From NCBI RefSeq assembly GCF_014204915.1, contig NZ_JACHMH010000001.1:2790001-2854000 (forward strand): a stretch of DNA of 64,000 nucleotides, given 5' to 3'. Under the pieces are notes generated by a model. It was not told the DNA's origin. It did not search any database and was given only the letters and a program-made list of their open reading frames with translations. Positions 41,652 to 50,567 of this stretch are shown here, piece after piece (within the stretch, counting starts at the first letter, position 1; every line of letters starts with the position of its first letter). Source of the stretch: Crossiella cryophila (lineage in GTDB: Bacteria; Actinomycetota; Actinomycetes; Mycobacteriales; Pseudonocardiaceae). A program made the position numbers and the translations under genes.

Positions 41652-43139
41652 GTGCGAGCCGCTTTGTGGCAAACGGGAGAGAAGAAATTATCGGCAACCG
41701 AGGCCCCCGCGTTACAGGCCCGGAAGGTTTTCGCAGGGTGGGAGCTGCGTTACCAACTGGCTGTCGTGGTGGGAGACCTGCTGACCATCGTTTGCGCGGT
41801 GGTGGCGGTCGGCGTGTTCAAGACCACCGAGGCGGCCGGGACCAGCCGCCTCGCGCTGATGCTGGGCCTGGCGACCGGGGCGACCGCGCTGCTGGCGCTG
41901 CCGCTGAGCCGGGCCTGGGATCCACGGGTGCTGGGGCAGGGCCCCGAGGAGTTCCGCCGGGTCGGGCGCGCCGCGCTCACCGGCATGGTCGCGCTGGCGC
42001 TGGTCGCGCTGGCGACCGACATCCAGGGACTGCGTGGCTGGGTCTTCGCCGCGCTGCCCGCCTTCGCCGGGATCGCCATCCCGGTGCGTTACCTGCTGCG
42101 CCGGGTGTTGCACCGGCGCCGCCGGCTCGGCAGCTGCCTGCTGCCGGTGCTGGCCGCCGGTAGCCCGGAGGCAGTGCGCGACCTGATCGAACGCACCCGC
42201 AAGGACTCACACCTTGGCTGGCGGGTGGAAGCCGTCTGCACCCCGCACGGGGCGGGCTACGGCCGCCGCGTGCCGGGGGAGATCGCCGGCGTGCCGGTGG
42301 TCGGCGACCTGGACGACCTGGTCGACCGGGTCCGGCTGGGCGGCTACCGGATGGTGGCCGTGGCCGGGTCGACCGACTGGACCCCGGCCCGGCTGCAGCG
42401 GCTGGCCTGGGAGCTGGAGGGCAGCACGGCCGAACTGGTCGTGGCGCCCTCGCTGGTGGAGATCGCCGGACCGCGGCTGCACGTGGCCCCGGTGTTCGGG
42501 CTGACCATGCTCTGGGTCAGCGCGCCCACCTTCAGCGGAGCGGGCTGGCTGGTCAAGGCGGTGGTGGACCGGTTGTCCGCGCTGCTGCTGGCCGTGCTGC
42601 TCAGCCCGGCGTTCCTGGTCATCGCGCTGGCGATCAAGACGACCAGCCGCGGCCCTGTGCTGTACCGGCAGTCGCGGGTGGGCCGGGACGGGCGGATGTT
42701 CACCATGCTCAAGTTCCGGTCCATGGTGCCGGACGCGCACCACCGCAAGGCCGAGCTGGCCGGGGCCAACCAGGCCGCCGGACCGCTGTTCAAAATGCGC
42801 AGCGACCCCAGGGTGACCAGGGTCGGCGCGGTGCTGCGGCGCTACTCGATGGACGAGCTGCCGCAGATCTTCAACGTGCTCGCCGGCTCGATGTCCCTGG
42901 TCGGTCCGCGCCCGCCGCTGCCGGAGGAGGTCGCCCGCTACGGCCCCGATGCCCGCAGGCGCCTGCTCGTCAAACCCGGTCTGACCGGGTTGTGGCAGGT
43001 CAGCGGGCGCAGCGACCTGTCATGGGAGGAGTCGGTGCGGCTTGACCTGCGTTATGTGGAGAGTTGGTCGTTGTTCATGGACCTGGTGATCCTGTGGAAG
43101 ACCGCGTCGGCGGTCGTCGGTGGGCGGGGTGCTTACTGA
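41652..43139 (+). CDS. Polyprenyl glycosylphosphotransferase (initiating sugar transferase)
   Basis: A 495-residue WbaP/CpsE-type enzyme that starts a repeat unit by moving a sugar-1-phosphate to undecaprenyl phosphate. Four transmembrane helices (residues about 35-125) and a nucleotide-binding-like middle region (about 165-265) precede the catalytic bacterial sugar transferase domain: helix DRLSALLLAVLLSPAFLVIALAIK, YRQSRVGRDGRMFTMLKFRSM, RSDPRVTRVGAVLRRYSMDELPQIFNVLAGSMSLVGPRPPLPEEV and KPGLTGLWQVSGR. It heads the operon; the next start overlaps its stop by one base. Confidence 0.92.
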   Translation: MRAALWQTGEKKLSATEAPALQARKVFAGWELRYQLAVVVGDLLTIVCAVVAVGVFKTTEAAGTSRLALMLGLATGATALLALPLSRAWDPRVLGQGPEEFRRVGRAALTGMVALALVALATDIQGLRGWVFAALPAFAGIAIPVRYLLRRVLHRRRRLGSCLLPVLAAGSPEAVRDLIERTRKDSHLGWRVEAVCTPHGAGYGRRVPGEIAGVPVVGDLDDLVDRVRLGGYRMVAVAGSTDWTPARLQRLAWELEGSTAELVVAPSLVEIAGPRLHVAPVFGLTMLWVSAPTFSGAGWLVKAVVDRLSALLLAVLLSPAFLVIALAIKTTSRGPVLYRQSRVGRDGRMFTMLKFRSMVPDAHHRKAELAGANQAAGPLFKMRSDPRVTRVGAVLRRYSMDELPQIFNVLAGSMSLVGPRPPLPEEVARYGPDARRRLLVKPGLTGLWQVSGRSDLSWEESVRLDLRYVESWSLFMDLVILWKTASAVVGGRGAY

Positions 43140-44404
43140 TGACCTGCCGACTGTGCGGCTCCGCCGCGCTGCACAGCGTGGTCGACCTGGGCGCGAGCCC
43201 GCCGTGTGAGCACTTCCTCACCGCCGCGGAACTCGACCTGCCCGAGCAGACCTTCCCGCTGCACCTGCGGGTGTGCGCGGACTGCCTGCTCGCGCAGCTG
43301 CCGCCGTTGATCACGCCCGAGGAGACCTTCACCGAGTACGCCTACTTCTCCTCCTTCTCCACCTCCTGGGTGGCGCACGCGGAGAAGTTCGTGACCGAGG
43401 CCGCCCAGCGCCTCGGGCTCGACGGCGACTCGTTCGTGGTGGAGGTGGCCAGCAACGACGGCTACCTCCTGCAGCACGTGCTGGCCAGGGGCATCCGCTG
43501 CCTCGGCGTCGAGCCCTCGGTGAACGTGGGCGAGGCGGCCAGGGCCAAGGGCGTGCCCACCGTGACCGAGTTCCTCTCCCCGGAGACCGGGGCGAAGGTG
43601 CGCGCCGAACACGGGCCAGCCGATCTGGTGGTGGCCAACAACGTCTACGCGCACATCCCGGACGTGCTCGGCTTCAGCCAGGGCCTGCGGGCGCTGGTGG
43701 CCGAGGACGGCTGGGTCTCCATCGAGGTCCAGCACCTGCTCACGCTGGTCCAGCAGACCCAGTACGACACGATCTACCACGAGCACTTCCAGTACTACAC
43801 CGTCGCCTCCGCCCAGCGCGCGCTGGCCAGCGGCGGGCTGACCCTGCTCGACGTCGAGCTGCTGCCCACCCACGGCGGGTCCATCCGGCTGTGGGCGCGG
43901 CCAAGTGAGATCGCCGGGGAACCCGGTCCACGGGTCGCCGCGATCCTCGAGGAAGAGGCCGCGGCGGGGCTGCACACCGTCGCCGGGTACGGCGAGTTCG
44001 CCCGGCAGGTCGAGCGGGTGCGCCGGGATCTGCTGCGCTTCCTGCTCGACGCGGCCGAGGCCGGCAAGACCGTGGTCGGCTACGGCGCGCCCGGCAAGGG
44101 CAACACCCTGCTCAACCACTGCGGCATCCGGCCCGATCTGCTCCGCTACACCGTGGACCGCAACCCGTACAAGCACGGGCGGTTCACCCCCGGCACCCGG
44201 ATCCCGGTGCTGCCGGTGGAGCGCATCGAGGCGGACCGCCCGGACTACGTCCTGGTGCTGCCGTGGAACCTGCGCGCCGAGTTGACCGAACAACTCCGCG
44301 GTGTGGCGGAATGGGGCGGTCGTCTGGTTTTTCCCATTCCGCGACTCTCGATAGTCGATCCCGCTGCAGGCACGGCCGGCGGACACAATGAGGTGAACCC
44401 ATGA
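43139..44404 (+). CDS. SAM-dependent sugar C-methyltransferase
   Basis: A 421-residue three-part enzyme. The N-terminal zinc region has CRLCGS, CEHF and CADCLLAQ. The SAM domain has VVEVASNDGYLLQ (motif I) and LVVANNVYAHI. The C-terminal Methyltransf_14-like domain has VVGYGAPGKGNTLLNHCGI and GRFTPGTRIPV. This is the layout of TylCIII/NovU-type NDP-4-keto-6-deoxysugar C-methyltransferases; IYHEHFQYYT matches the catalytic His region. It implies a branched deoxysugar in the polymer. The gene is coupled on both sides (1-bp and 4-bp overlaps). Confidence 0.9.
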   Translation: MTCRLCGSAALHSVVDLGASPPCEHFLTAAELDLPEQTFPLHLRVCADCLLAQLPPLITPEETFTEYAYFSSFSTSWVAHAEKFVTEAAQRLGLDGDSFVVEVASNDGYLLQHVLARGIRCLGVEPSVNVGEAARAKGVPTVTEFLSPETGAKVRAEHGPADLVVANNVYAHIPDVLGFSQGLRALVAEDGWVSIEVQHLLTLVQQTQYDTIYHEHFQYYTVASAQRALASGGLTLLDVELLPTHGGSIRLWARPSEIAGEPGPRVAAILEEEAAAGLHTVAGYGEFARQVERVRRDLLRFLLDAAEAGKTVVGYGAPGKGNTLLNHCGIRPDLLRYTVDRNPYKHGRFTPGTRIPVLPVERIEADRPDYVLVLPWNLRAELTEQLRGVAEWGGRLVFPIPRLSIVDPAAGTAGGHNEVNP

Positions 44405-45234
44405 AGGTAGTGCTGTTCTGCGGTGGTTACGGGATGCGCATGCGCAACGGTTCCGCCGACGATCTGCCCAAGCCGATGCACCCGGTTGGCCCACGGCCGT
44501 TGCTCTGGCATGTGATGAGGTACTACGCGCATTTCGGGCACAAGGACTTCATCCTGTGCCTGGGATACGGCGCGCAGTACATCAAGGATTTCTTCCTGAA
44601 CTACGCCGAAACCACGTCCAACGATTTCGTGCTGCGTGACGGCAAGGTCGAGCTGCTCTCCACCGACATCAGTGACTGGACCATCACCTTCGCCCAGACC
44701 GGCCAGAACTCGCCGATCGGCGAGCGGCTGCGGCGGGTACGGCACCTCCTCGAGGGCGAGGAGATGTTCCTGGCCAACTACGCCGACGTGCTCACCGACG
44801 CCCCGCTGGATGAGATGGTCCGCCGGTTCGGCACCAGCGGCGCCTCGGCCTCGATGATGGTGGTGCCGCCGCAGTCCTCCTTCCACTGCGTGGACCTGGG
44901 GGAGAACGGCAAGGTCTCCGGGATCACCCCGGTGAGCAGCCTGCCGCTGTGGGAGAACGGCGGTTTCTTCGTGCTGCGCCCGGAGGTTTTCGAGCACATC
45001 CCGGAGAACGGCGACCTGGTCGAGGACGGCTGCGGCGCACTGGCCAAGCAGGGCAAGTTGCTGGCCTATCCCTACCGCGGTTTCTGGCAGCCCGCGGACA
45101 CGGTCAAGGAGCGGGTCGCACTCGAACAGGGGTACCAGGCCGGTGACCGGCCGTGGATGTTGTGGGAACAGGAGTCCGCGGCCGCCGTGGACTCCGCGCC
45201 CGTGGCCAAGGTGCTCCGGTTGAGCGGGGTGTGA
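44401..45234 (+). CDS. Sugar nucleotidyltransferase (glucose-1-phosphate cytidylyltransferase-like)
   Basis: A 277-residue nucleotidyltransferase. MKVVLFCGGYGMRMR replaces the usual GGxGTRL loop, followed by PKPMHPVGPRPLLWHVMRYYAHFG. GYGAQYIKDFFLNY and YADVLTD (metal Asp) resemble RfbF-type CDP-glucose synthases, as does the GFWQPADTVKERVALE C-terminus. It would activate a hexose-1-phosphate for the pathway. The ATGA overlap couples it to the C-methyltransferase. No matching CDP-glucose 4,6-dehydratase is present in the window. Confidence 0.87.
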   Translation: MKVVLFCGGYGMRMRNGSADDLPKPMHPVGPRPLLWHVMRYYAHFGHKDFILCLGYGAQYIKDFFLNYAETTSNDFVLRDGKVELLSTDISDWTITFAQTGQNSPIGERLRRVRHLLEGEEMFLANYADVLTDAPLDEMVRRFGTSGASASMMVVPPQSSFHCVDLGENGKVSGITPVSSLPLWENGGFFVLRPEVFEHIPENGDLVEDGCGALAKQGKLLAYPYRGFWQPADTVKERVALEQGYQAGDRPWMLWEQESAAAVDSAPVAKVLRLSGV

Positions 45235-45235
45235 G

Positions 45236-45889
45236 GTGCTCTCGTTGTCCCCGGCCGGACCCGCGCCCGTGGTGGTGCTCGGCGCGCACTGCGACGACAT
45301 CGCCATCGGCTGCGGCGGCACGCTGCTGTCGCTGTGCGCGGCCCGGCCGGGGCAACGGGTGCGCGCGCTGGTGCTCACCGGCGCCGGAACCAAGCGCGAG
45401 GACGAGGAACGCGCCGCACTGGCCGCGTTCTGTCCCGGCGCGGACCTCGAGGTGACCGTGCTCGACCTGCCCGACGGCCGGGTGCCCCAGCACTGGGGCC
45501 GGGCCAAGGACGAGCTGGCCGCCTTCCGGGACCGGGTCGAGGCCCAGCTGGTCTTCGCCCCGGCCCCGCACGACGTGCACCAGGACCACCGCGCCCTGGC
45601 CGAACTGGTCCCCCAGGTCTTCCGGGACCAGCTCCGCCTCGGCTACGAGATCCTCAAGTGGGAGAGCGACCTCGCCCAGCCCACCGTCTTCCAGCCACTC
45701 GAACCCACCGTCGCGCAGGCGAAGGCCGCGCTGCTGGACGAGCACTACCCGTCGCAGCGGGCGAAGGACTGGTTCGACCGGGAGACCTTCCTCGGCCTCG
45801 CCCGGATCCGCGGCGTGCAGACCCGCGCCCGGTACGCGGAGGCCTTCCACACGGACAAGATCCAGCTCCGGCTGGACACAGAAGGGTGA
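45236..45889 (+). CDS. PIG-L family deacetylase
   Basis: A 217-residue zinc deacetylase from GTG 45236. [19 protein letters not shown] gives AHxDD (first His and catalytic Asp) and [16 protein letters not shown] the HxxH zinc ligands. Relatives deacetylate N-acetylglucosaminyl lipids or amino-sugar residues. In this operon it probably removes an acetyl group from a nucleotide- or lipid-linked amino sugar. It is spaced 1 bp from the previous gene. Confidence 0.9.
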   Translation: MLSLSPAGPAPVVVLGAHCDDIAIGCGGTLLSLCAARPGQRVRALVLTGAGTKREDEERAALAAFCPGADLEVTVLDLPDGRVPQHWGRAKDELAAFRDRVEAQLVFAPAPHDVHQDHRALAELVPQVFRDQLRLGYEILKWESDLAQPTVFQPLEPTVAQAKAALLDEHYPSQRAKDWFDRETFLGLARIRGVQTRARYAEAFHTDKIQLRLDTEG

Positions 45890-45894
45890 GATCC

Positions 45895-46929
45895 ATGCGG
45901 GTGCTGCTCACCGGGCACCAGGGTTACCTGGGCAGTGTCATGGCCCCGGCGCTGATCGCGGCCGGGCACCAGGTGCACGGCCTTGACTCCGGGCTCTTCG
46001 CCGACTGCGTGCTCGGCCCCGAGCCCGCCGATCCGGACGGCCACCTCGTCGACCTGCGCGATGTCACCGCCGAGCACGTGGCCGGGTTCGACGCGGTGAT
46101 CCACCTGGCCGCGCTGTCCAACGACCCGCTCGGCTCGCTGGACCCCGGCCTGACCTACGACATCAACCACGCCGCCTCGGTGCGGCTGGCCCGGCTGGCC
46201 AAGGAGGCCGGGGTCACCCGGTTCCTCTACGCCTCCACCTGCTCGGTCTACGGCGCGGCAGGCGAGGAGCTGGTCGGCGAGAACGCGCCGCTGCGGCCGG
46301 TCACCCCGTACGCGGAGAGCAAGGTGCGGGTGGAGGACGACCTGGTCAACCTGGCCGGGGCCGGGTTCAGCCCGGTGTTCCTGCGCAACGCCACCGCCTT
46401 CGGCTTCTCACCGCGGCTGCGCGCGGACATCGTGCTCAACAACCTGGTCGGGCACGCCATCCTCACCGGCCAGGTCCGGGTGCTCTCCGACGGCACGCCC
46501 TGGCGGCCGCTGGTGCACGCCGCCGACATCGCCGCGGCCTTCCTGGCCGCGCTGCACGCGCCCGCGGAGACCGTGCACTGCCAGGCGTTCAACGTGGGCA
46601 TGGTGGAGAACAACCTCACCGTGGCCCAGATCGCCGAATCGGTGGTGGCCGCGGTGCCCGGCGCGGAACTGCTGATCACCGGCGAGGCAGGCAACGACCC
46701 GCGCTCCTACCGGGTCGACTTCGCCAAGATCACCGAGGCACTGCCCGAGTACCGTCCACAGTGGACAGTCCTGGGCGGGGCAGCGGAACTGGCCGACGCC
46801 TACCGGAAGTACAACCTGACCCAGGAAACCTTCCAACGCACCTTCACCCGCCTGCCCCGCCTCTCCGACCGGATGGCGGCAGGCACCCTGGCCGAGGACC
46901 TCCGCCCGGTCTGGGAGCCGGTCCCGTGA
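45895..46929 (+). CDS. NAD-dependent epimerase/dehydratase (extended SDR)
   Basis: A 344-residue enzyme. [16 protein letters not shown] is the NAD-binding motif (TGxxGxxG). YASTCSVYG and [11 protein letters not shown] form the Ser-Tyr-Lys triad. [17 protein letters not shown] and [11 protein letters not shown] are typical of NDP-sugar epimerases. Last gene of the first polysaccharide operon, followed by the repeat array. Probably acts on the 4-keto sugar made in the pathway. Confidence 0.88.
   Translation: MRVLLTGHQGYLGSVMAPALIAAGHQVHGLDSGLFADCVLGPEPADPDGHLVDLRDVTAEHVAGFDAVIHLAALSNDPLGSLDPGLTYDINHAASVRLARLAKEAGVTRFLYASTCSVYGAAGEELVGENAPLRPVTPYAESKVRVEDDLVNLAGAGFSPVFLRNATAFGFSPRLRADIVLNNLVGHAILTGQVRVLSDGTPWRPLVHAADIAAAFLAALHAPAETVHCQAFNVGMVENNLTVAQIAESVVAAVPGAELLITGEAGNDPRSYRVDFAKITEALPEYRPQWTVLGGAAELADAYRKYNLTQETFQRTFTRLPRLSDRMAAGTLAEDLRPVWEPVP
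46754..46766. repeat. Copy of palindrome GTCCACAGTGGAC
   Basis: Exact 13-bp copy inside the epimerase gene at 45895. Confidence 0.55.
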
Positions 46930-46947
46930 CCGCCCCCATCCCCCCGA

Positions 46948-47090
46948 GTGTTGGCCGTTGTCGTACGCCACGTTGGCCGTTGTCGTACGCCAGGTTGGCC
47001 GATACGGACGGTCGGGTCCTGCCGGGCCGCCCACAACGGCCAACACCGCGTACCAGTTCGGCCAACACCGCGTACGAGTTCGGCCAACAC
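46948..47090. repeat. Opposed arrays of 22-bp repeats (cluster 1)
   Basis: Three plus-strand units have the core GTTGGCC at 46950, 46972 and 46994. They face three inverted units with core GGCCAAC at 47038, 47060 and 47082. Both sides have an exact 22-bp period. The fuller unit is about GTGTTGGCCGTTGTCGTAC plus GC(C/G), with TTGT sometimes AACT or ATAC. The arms can fold into a long imperfect hairpin around a G/C-rich centre. The cluster fills the gap between two convergent genes. It is not a CRISPR, since the whole unit is conserved and no unique spacers exist. Confidence 0.8.
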
Positions 47091-47102
47091 GCCCGGGAGG
47101 GG

Positions 47103-47648
47103 TTAGCGCAGTGTGTCGCGCAACGCCGCCCAGGTGCCGGCGGCGGCGTCGCGGGGGCTGATCGTCTGGACCGGGTGTGGCCAGGGGATGGCCAGGTCCG
47201 GGTCGTCGTAGCGCACCGCGACGTCCTCGGCGGGGTCGTGCGCGCGGTCGATCCGGTAGCACACGTCAGCCGTCTCGCTCAGTACCTGGAAGCCGTGCAG
47301 GAAGCCCGGCGGGACATAGAGATGGGCGAAGGTCTCGTCGTCGAGCCGGAAGGCCTGGTGGTGGCCGAAGGTGGGCGAGCCGGGTCGGATGTCGACCAGC
47401 ACGTCGTGCACGGCGCCGCGGGCGCAGCGGACCAGCTTGGCCTCGCCGCGACCGATCCGGCCGTGCATGCCGCGCAGCACCCCGGCCCTGGACCTGGACT
47501 GGGAGTCCTGCCGGAAGGAGTCGGGGTCCAGGCCGTGCGCGGCGGCGATGTCGGCGTCGAAGGTGCGGGTGAACAGGCCCCGGCCGTCGTGGTGCGGGGC
47601 GGGCACGAACAGCAGGACGTCGGCGAGGTCGGTGCGGCGAATCTCCAC
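47103..47648 (-). CDS. dTDP-4-dehydrorhamnose 3,5-epimerase-like cupin
   Basis: A 181-residue RmlC-like enzyme from GTG 47648; the frame is open upstream but that part lacks family sequence. LFTRTFDADIAAAHGLD, QDSQSRSRAGVLRGMHGRIGRGEAKLVRCARGAVHDVLVDIRPGSPTFG (with the catalytic-region His of GMH) and YVPPGFLHGFQVLSE are the family blocks. It probably epimerises a 4-keto-6-deoxysugar at C3 and/or C5. It is divergent from the methyltransferase-GT fusion, with 28 bp between the starts, and convergent with the repeat array. Confidence 0.88.
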   Translation of the reverse strand: MEIRRTDLADVLLFVPAPHHDGRGLFTRTFDADIAAAHGLDPDSFRQDSQSRSRAGVLRGMHGRIGRGEAKLVRCARGAVHDVLVDIRPGSPTFGHHQAFRLDDETFAHLYVPPGFLHGFQVLSETADVCYRIDRAHDPAEDVAVRYDDPDLAIPWPHPVQTISPRDAAAGTWAALRDTLR

Positions 47649-47676
47649 CCGGGCATCCTGCCCCAGCGAGGCACCG

Positions 47677-49821
47677 ATGCGCACTGACCAGAAGAGTGTC
47701 GTTGCGGCACAAGGAGAATCCGCCACCGCTCCTCGGCACGCCTGCCGGTTCTGCCGCGGTGGCCGGGGCGCGGTCGTGCTGGACCTGCACACCCAGCCCG
47801 CCTGCGACCACTTCCCGTCGGCCACCGACCCCGGGCCAGATCCGGCCTACCCGCTGCAGCTGTGGCTGTGCGACAACTGCGGACTGGCCCAGCTGCTCGA
47901 CGACCCGACCGTGCCCGAGGAGCCTCGGGCCACCGAACCGGCCGCGCTGGCCGAGCAGGCCGCCGACGCCGTGCACCGGGTGGCCGCAGCCGGGCTGCTG
48001 CCGGAGGGGGCCACCGTCGCCGAGTACGGCAGCCCGCACGGCGGTTCCTGGCTGCCCCGGCTCACCGAACGCGGCCTGCATCCGGTCGCGCCCGGCGAGA
48101 CCGCCCAGGTGGTGCTGGACTGCTTCGGGCTGATGCACCACGCCGACCAGGCCGCCGCGCTCAAGGAACGGGTGGACCGCCTGGAGACCGGCGGCGTGCT
48201 GCTGGTGCAGTTCCACTCGCTGGCCACCATCCTCCGATGTGGACAGTGGAACGCGCTGCGGCACGGCCACTACGCCTACTACTCCACCCCGGCGCTGGCC
48301 AGGATGCTCACCGTGGCCGGGCTCAGCCCGCGCGCGGCCTGGGTGTTCGACCTCTACGGCGGCACCGTGCTGCTGGCCGCGGTCAAGGGACCGGCCGCGC
48401 CCGAACCCGGGTTGTCCGCGCTGCTGATCGGGGAGAACTCCCTCGGCGTGACCGACCCGGCCGTGCTGGCCACCTTGCAGCGCCAGGTCAGCGTGAGCGC
48501 CAAGGCCCTGCACGGCTACCTGACCCAGCGGCGGGCCGCCGGGACCAGGGTGCTCGGCTACGGGGCCGCCTCCAGGGCCGTCGCGCTGCTGTGCGCGGCC
48601 GGGGTCGGACCAGAACTCCTGCCGGCGGTGGCCGATGCCTCCCCGGCCAAGCACGGACGGCGGATGCCGGGCAGCGGGGTGCCCGTGGTCGCGCCACCCG
48701 AGCTGATCGCGGCCGCGCCCGATGAGGTGCTGCTGTTCCTGCCGGACCTGCTCACCGAGGTCCGGGCCGCCTACCCGGAGATCACCGGCTGGGTCATCGC
48801 CGAACCCGAGCCACGAGCCGCGCAGCCGCCGAGCCGAGAGGAACCCCCGATGAGCGCCCCGACCGACGACCGACCCGCCAGTGCCCCGCGTCCGGCTCCC
48901 GCGCTCATCGGCAAGGCCCCCGCGCCCATCGCGATCGGCTTCCCGGTGCGCAACGGCAAGCCGTACCTGCAGGGCGCGCTGGACTCGCTGCTGGCCCAGC
49001 GCGGGGTGGACTTCGAGCTGCACATCGCGGACAACTGCTCCGACGACGGCACCGAGGACATCTGCCGCGAACTGGCCGCCAACGACGAACGCGTGCACTA
49101 CCAGCGCCGGACCGAGAACGTTGGCGTCACCGCCAACCACAACATGCTGGTGCGCGAGGTCAACAGCCCCTACTTCCTGTGGGCGGCCTCCGACGACGCC
49201 TCGCACCCGGACCGGTTGCGGCTGCTGCTGGAAGCCCTGGAACGGGACCCGTTCGCGGTGCTGTCCTTCAGCGCCGCCCGGCAGATCGACAGCAACGGCA
49301 ACACCCTGGAGGTCTGGCGCAACCCGTGCCGGACCAACCACCTGGACCCGGTGGTGCGGCTGCGCGACCTGATCGGGCTGGAACACGAGAACTACCACTG
49401 CTACGGCCTGATGAAGCGGGACGTGCTGCTGCGTACGCTGTTGCTGCCGCCGGTGAAGAACAACGACCGCATCCTGGTCGCCGAACTGGCGCTGCACGGA
49501 CCCTTCGCCGAGGTGGAACAGGACCTGCTGTTCCACCGGCTGCACGAGCGCAGACTGACCCAGAGCGTCTCCCAGCGGGACTGGTACCGGCAACAGCGCA
49601 CCGACGGGCGCAAACTGGTGCTGCCCAACGTCGAGGAGGCGGGCTGGTACCTCAAAGCGGTGCGTAACTCACCACTGCGGGGGACCGAACTGGGCAGGGC
49701 GCTGTGGGCGCTGCGACCCTGGTTCCAGGCCAACGCGGTACCGATGGCGCGCAACGTGGCGCGGGCAGCGGTGGACGGCGCGAGAATGATCACCGGGCCG
49801 GGACGCCCGGACGATCGGTGA
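47677..49821 (+). CDS. Fusion of sugar methyltransferase-like and GT2 glycosyltransferase
   Basis: One uninterrupted 714-residue frame from ATG 47677 (GAGG 5 nt upstream). Residues 1 to about 385 repeat the architecture of the protein at 43139: CRFCRG/CDHF/CDNCGLAQ zinc region, a weakened SAM motif VAEYGSPHGGSW and VLGYGAASRAVALL. Residues about 415-700 form a GT2 domain: IAIGFPVRNGKPYLQGALDSLLAQ, IADNCSDDGT, LWAASDDASHPDR. A Pro-rich linker joins them. An internal ATG (48850) with GAGAGG upstream could let the GT domain also be made alone. A methyltransferase-like/GT fusion is unusual. Confidence 0.8.
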   Translation: MRTDQKSVVAAQGESATAPRHACRFCRGGRGAVVLDLHTQPACDHFPSATDPGPDPAYPLQLWLCDNCGLAQLLDDPTVPEEPRATEPAALAEQAADAVHRVAAAGLLPEGATVAEYGSPHGGSWLPRLTERGLHPVAPGETAQVVLDCFGLMHHADQAAALKERVDRLETGGVLLVQFHSLATILRCGQWNALRHGHYAYYSTPALARMLTVAGLSPRAAWVFDLYGGTVLLAAVKGPAAPEPGLSALLIGENSLGVTDPAVLATLQRQVSVSAKALHGYLTQRRAAGTRVLGYGAASRAVALLCAAGVGPELLPAVADASPAKHGRRMPGSGVPVVAPPELIAAAPDEVLLFLPDLLTEVRAAYPEITGWVIAEPEPRAAQPPSREEPPMSAPTDDRPASAPRPAPALIGKAPAPIAIGFPVRNGKPYLQGALDSLLAQRGVDFELHIADNCSDDGTEDICRELAANDERVHYQRRTENVGVTANHNMLVREVNSPYFLWAASDDASHPDRLRLLLEALERDPFAVLSFSAARQIDSNGNTLEVWRNPCRTNHLDPVVRLRDLIGLEHENYHCYGLMKRDVLLRTLLLPPVKNNDRILVAELALHGPFAEVEQDLLFHRLHERRLTQSVSQRDWYRQQRTDGRKLVLPNVEEAGWYLKAVRNSPLRGTELGRALWALRPWFQANAVPMARNVARAAVDGARMITGPGRPDDR

Positions 49822-49835
49822 TCGGGAGAGAGCAC

Positions 49836-50567
49836 GTGGACGCATTGGATGTCATTCGGGTGTTGCGGCGACGGTGGAAGCTCACCGCCCTGCTGCTCGC
49901 CGGGCTGGTCCTGCTACTGGGCGCGGTCGCCTTCGCGGTGCCGCAGCAGTACCGGGCGAACAGCCTCACCATGGTCCTGCGCCAGTACGGTGGCCAGGAC
50001 CGCAACCCCTTCGCCGCGATGGATCGCTCGCAGGGGCAGATCGCGGTCGTGGTGATCGCGGTGCTCAACGCACCGCAGACCCGCAGGGAGCTGGCCGCCC
50101 AGGGCGGCACCGCGGCCCTCGAGGTCTCCAACGAGGGCGGCGGGGTGTCCACAGTGGACAGTCCGTTCATCACCGTGATCGCCACCGGGACCAGCGAGGC
50201 CGCGGTGCGCAAGACCGGGCAGCTGGCCACGCAGCGGATCAAGGACGAACTCAAGCGGCGGCAGGACACCCTGCTGGTGCCGGTCGAGCAACATCTCACC
50301 CTGAACGAGGTGCTCTCGCCGAACGAGGTCAGCACCACCAGGGCCGGGCAGTTGCGCGCGCTGGGCATCACCGGCGGCATCGGCCTGATCATCGTGGTGC
50401 TCACCGTGATCCTGGTGGACCGCCGGGGCAACCGGGTCAAGCCGCCCGCACCGGAACCCGAGCCCAAACCCTCGCCGCGCAAGCGGTTGCAGGACTCCGA
50501 CGCGGAGGCCACCGAGCACATCAAGCTCGCGGAGGTGGCCGAAGTCCTCCCCCAGGAACGCCAGTGA
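49836..50567 (+). CDS. Wzz-like polysaccharide chain-length protein
   Basis: A 243-residue membrane protein, GTG 49836 (GGGAGAGAG upstream). MDALDVIRVLRRRWKLTALLLAGLVLLLG is the cytoplasmic start and first transmembrane helix. A periplasmic domain of about 140 residues with helices follows. A second transmembrane helix (about 178-197) precedes a charged C-terminal tail EPEPKPSPRKRL. This is the polysaccharide co-polymerase topology without the fused tyrosine kinase. It should set polymer length together with the polymerase encoded next (GTGA overlap). Confidence 0.85.
   Translation: MDALDVIRVLRRRWKLTALLLAGLVLLLGAVAFAVPQQYRANSLTMVLRQYGGQDRNPFAAMDRSQGQIAVVVIAVLNAPQTRRELAAQGGTAALEVSNEGGGVSTVDSPFITVIATGTSEAAVRKTGQLATQRIKDELKRRQDTLLVPVEQHLTLNEVLSPNEVSTTRAGQLRALGITGGIGLIIVVLTVILVDRRGNRVKPPAPEPEPKPSPRKRLQDSDAEATEHIKLAEVAEVLPQERQ
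50147..50159. repeat. Copy of palindrome GTCCACAGTGGAC
   Basis: Exact 13-bp copy inside the Wzz-like gene. Confidence 0.55.

Noticed and set aside
46948-47090. CRISPR array
   Set aside because: The 22-bp period is too short, nearly the whole unit is conserved, orientation flips within the array and no cas genes are near.
47371-47676. Longer N-terminus for the methyltransferase-GT fusion
   Set aside because: It would lie antisense to most of the RmlC-like gene; ATG 47677 has a good ribosome-binding site and begins just before the zinc region.
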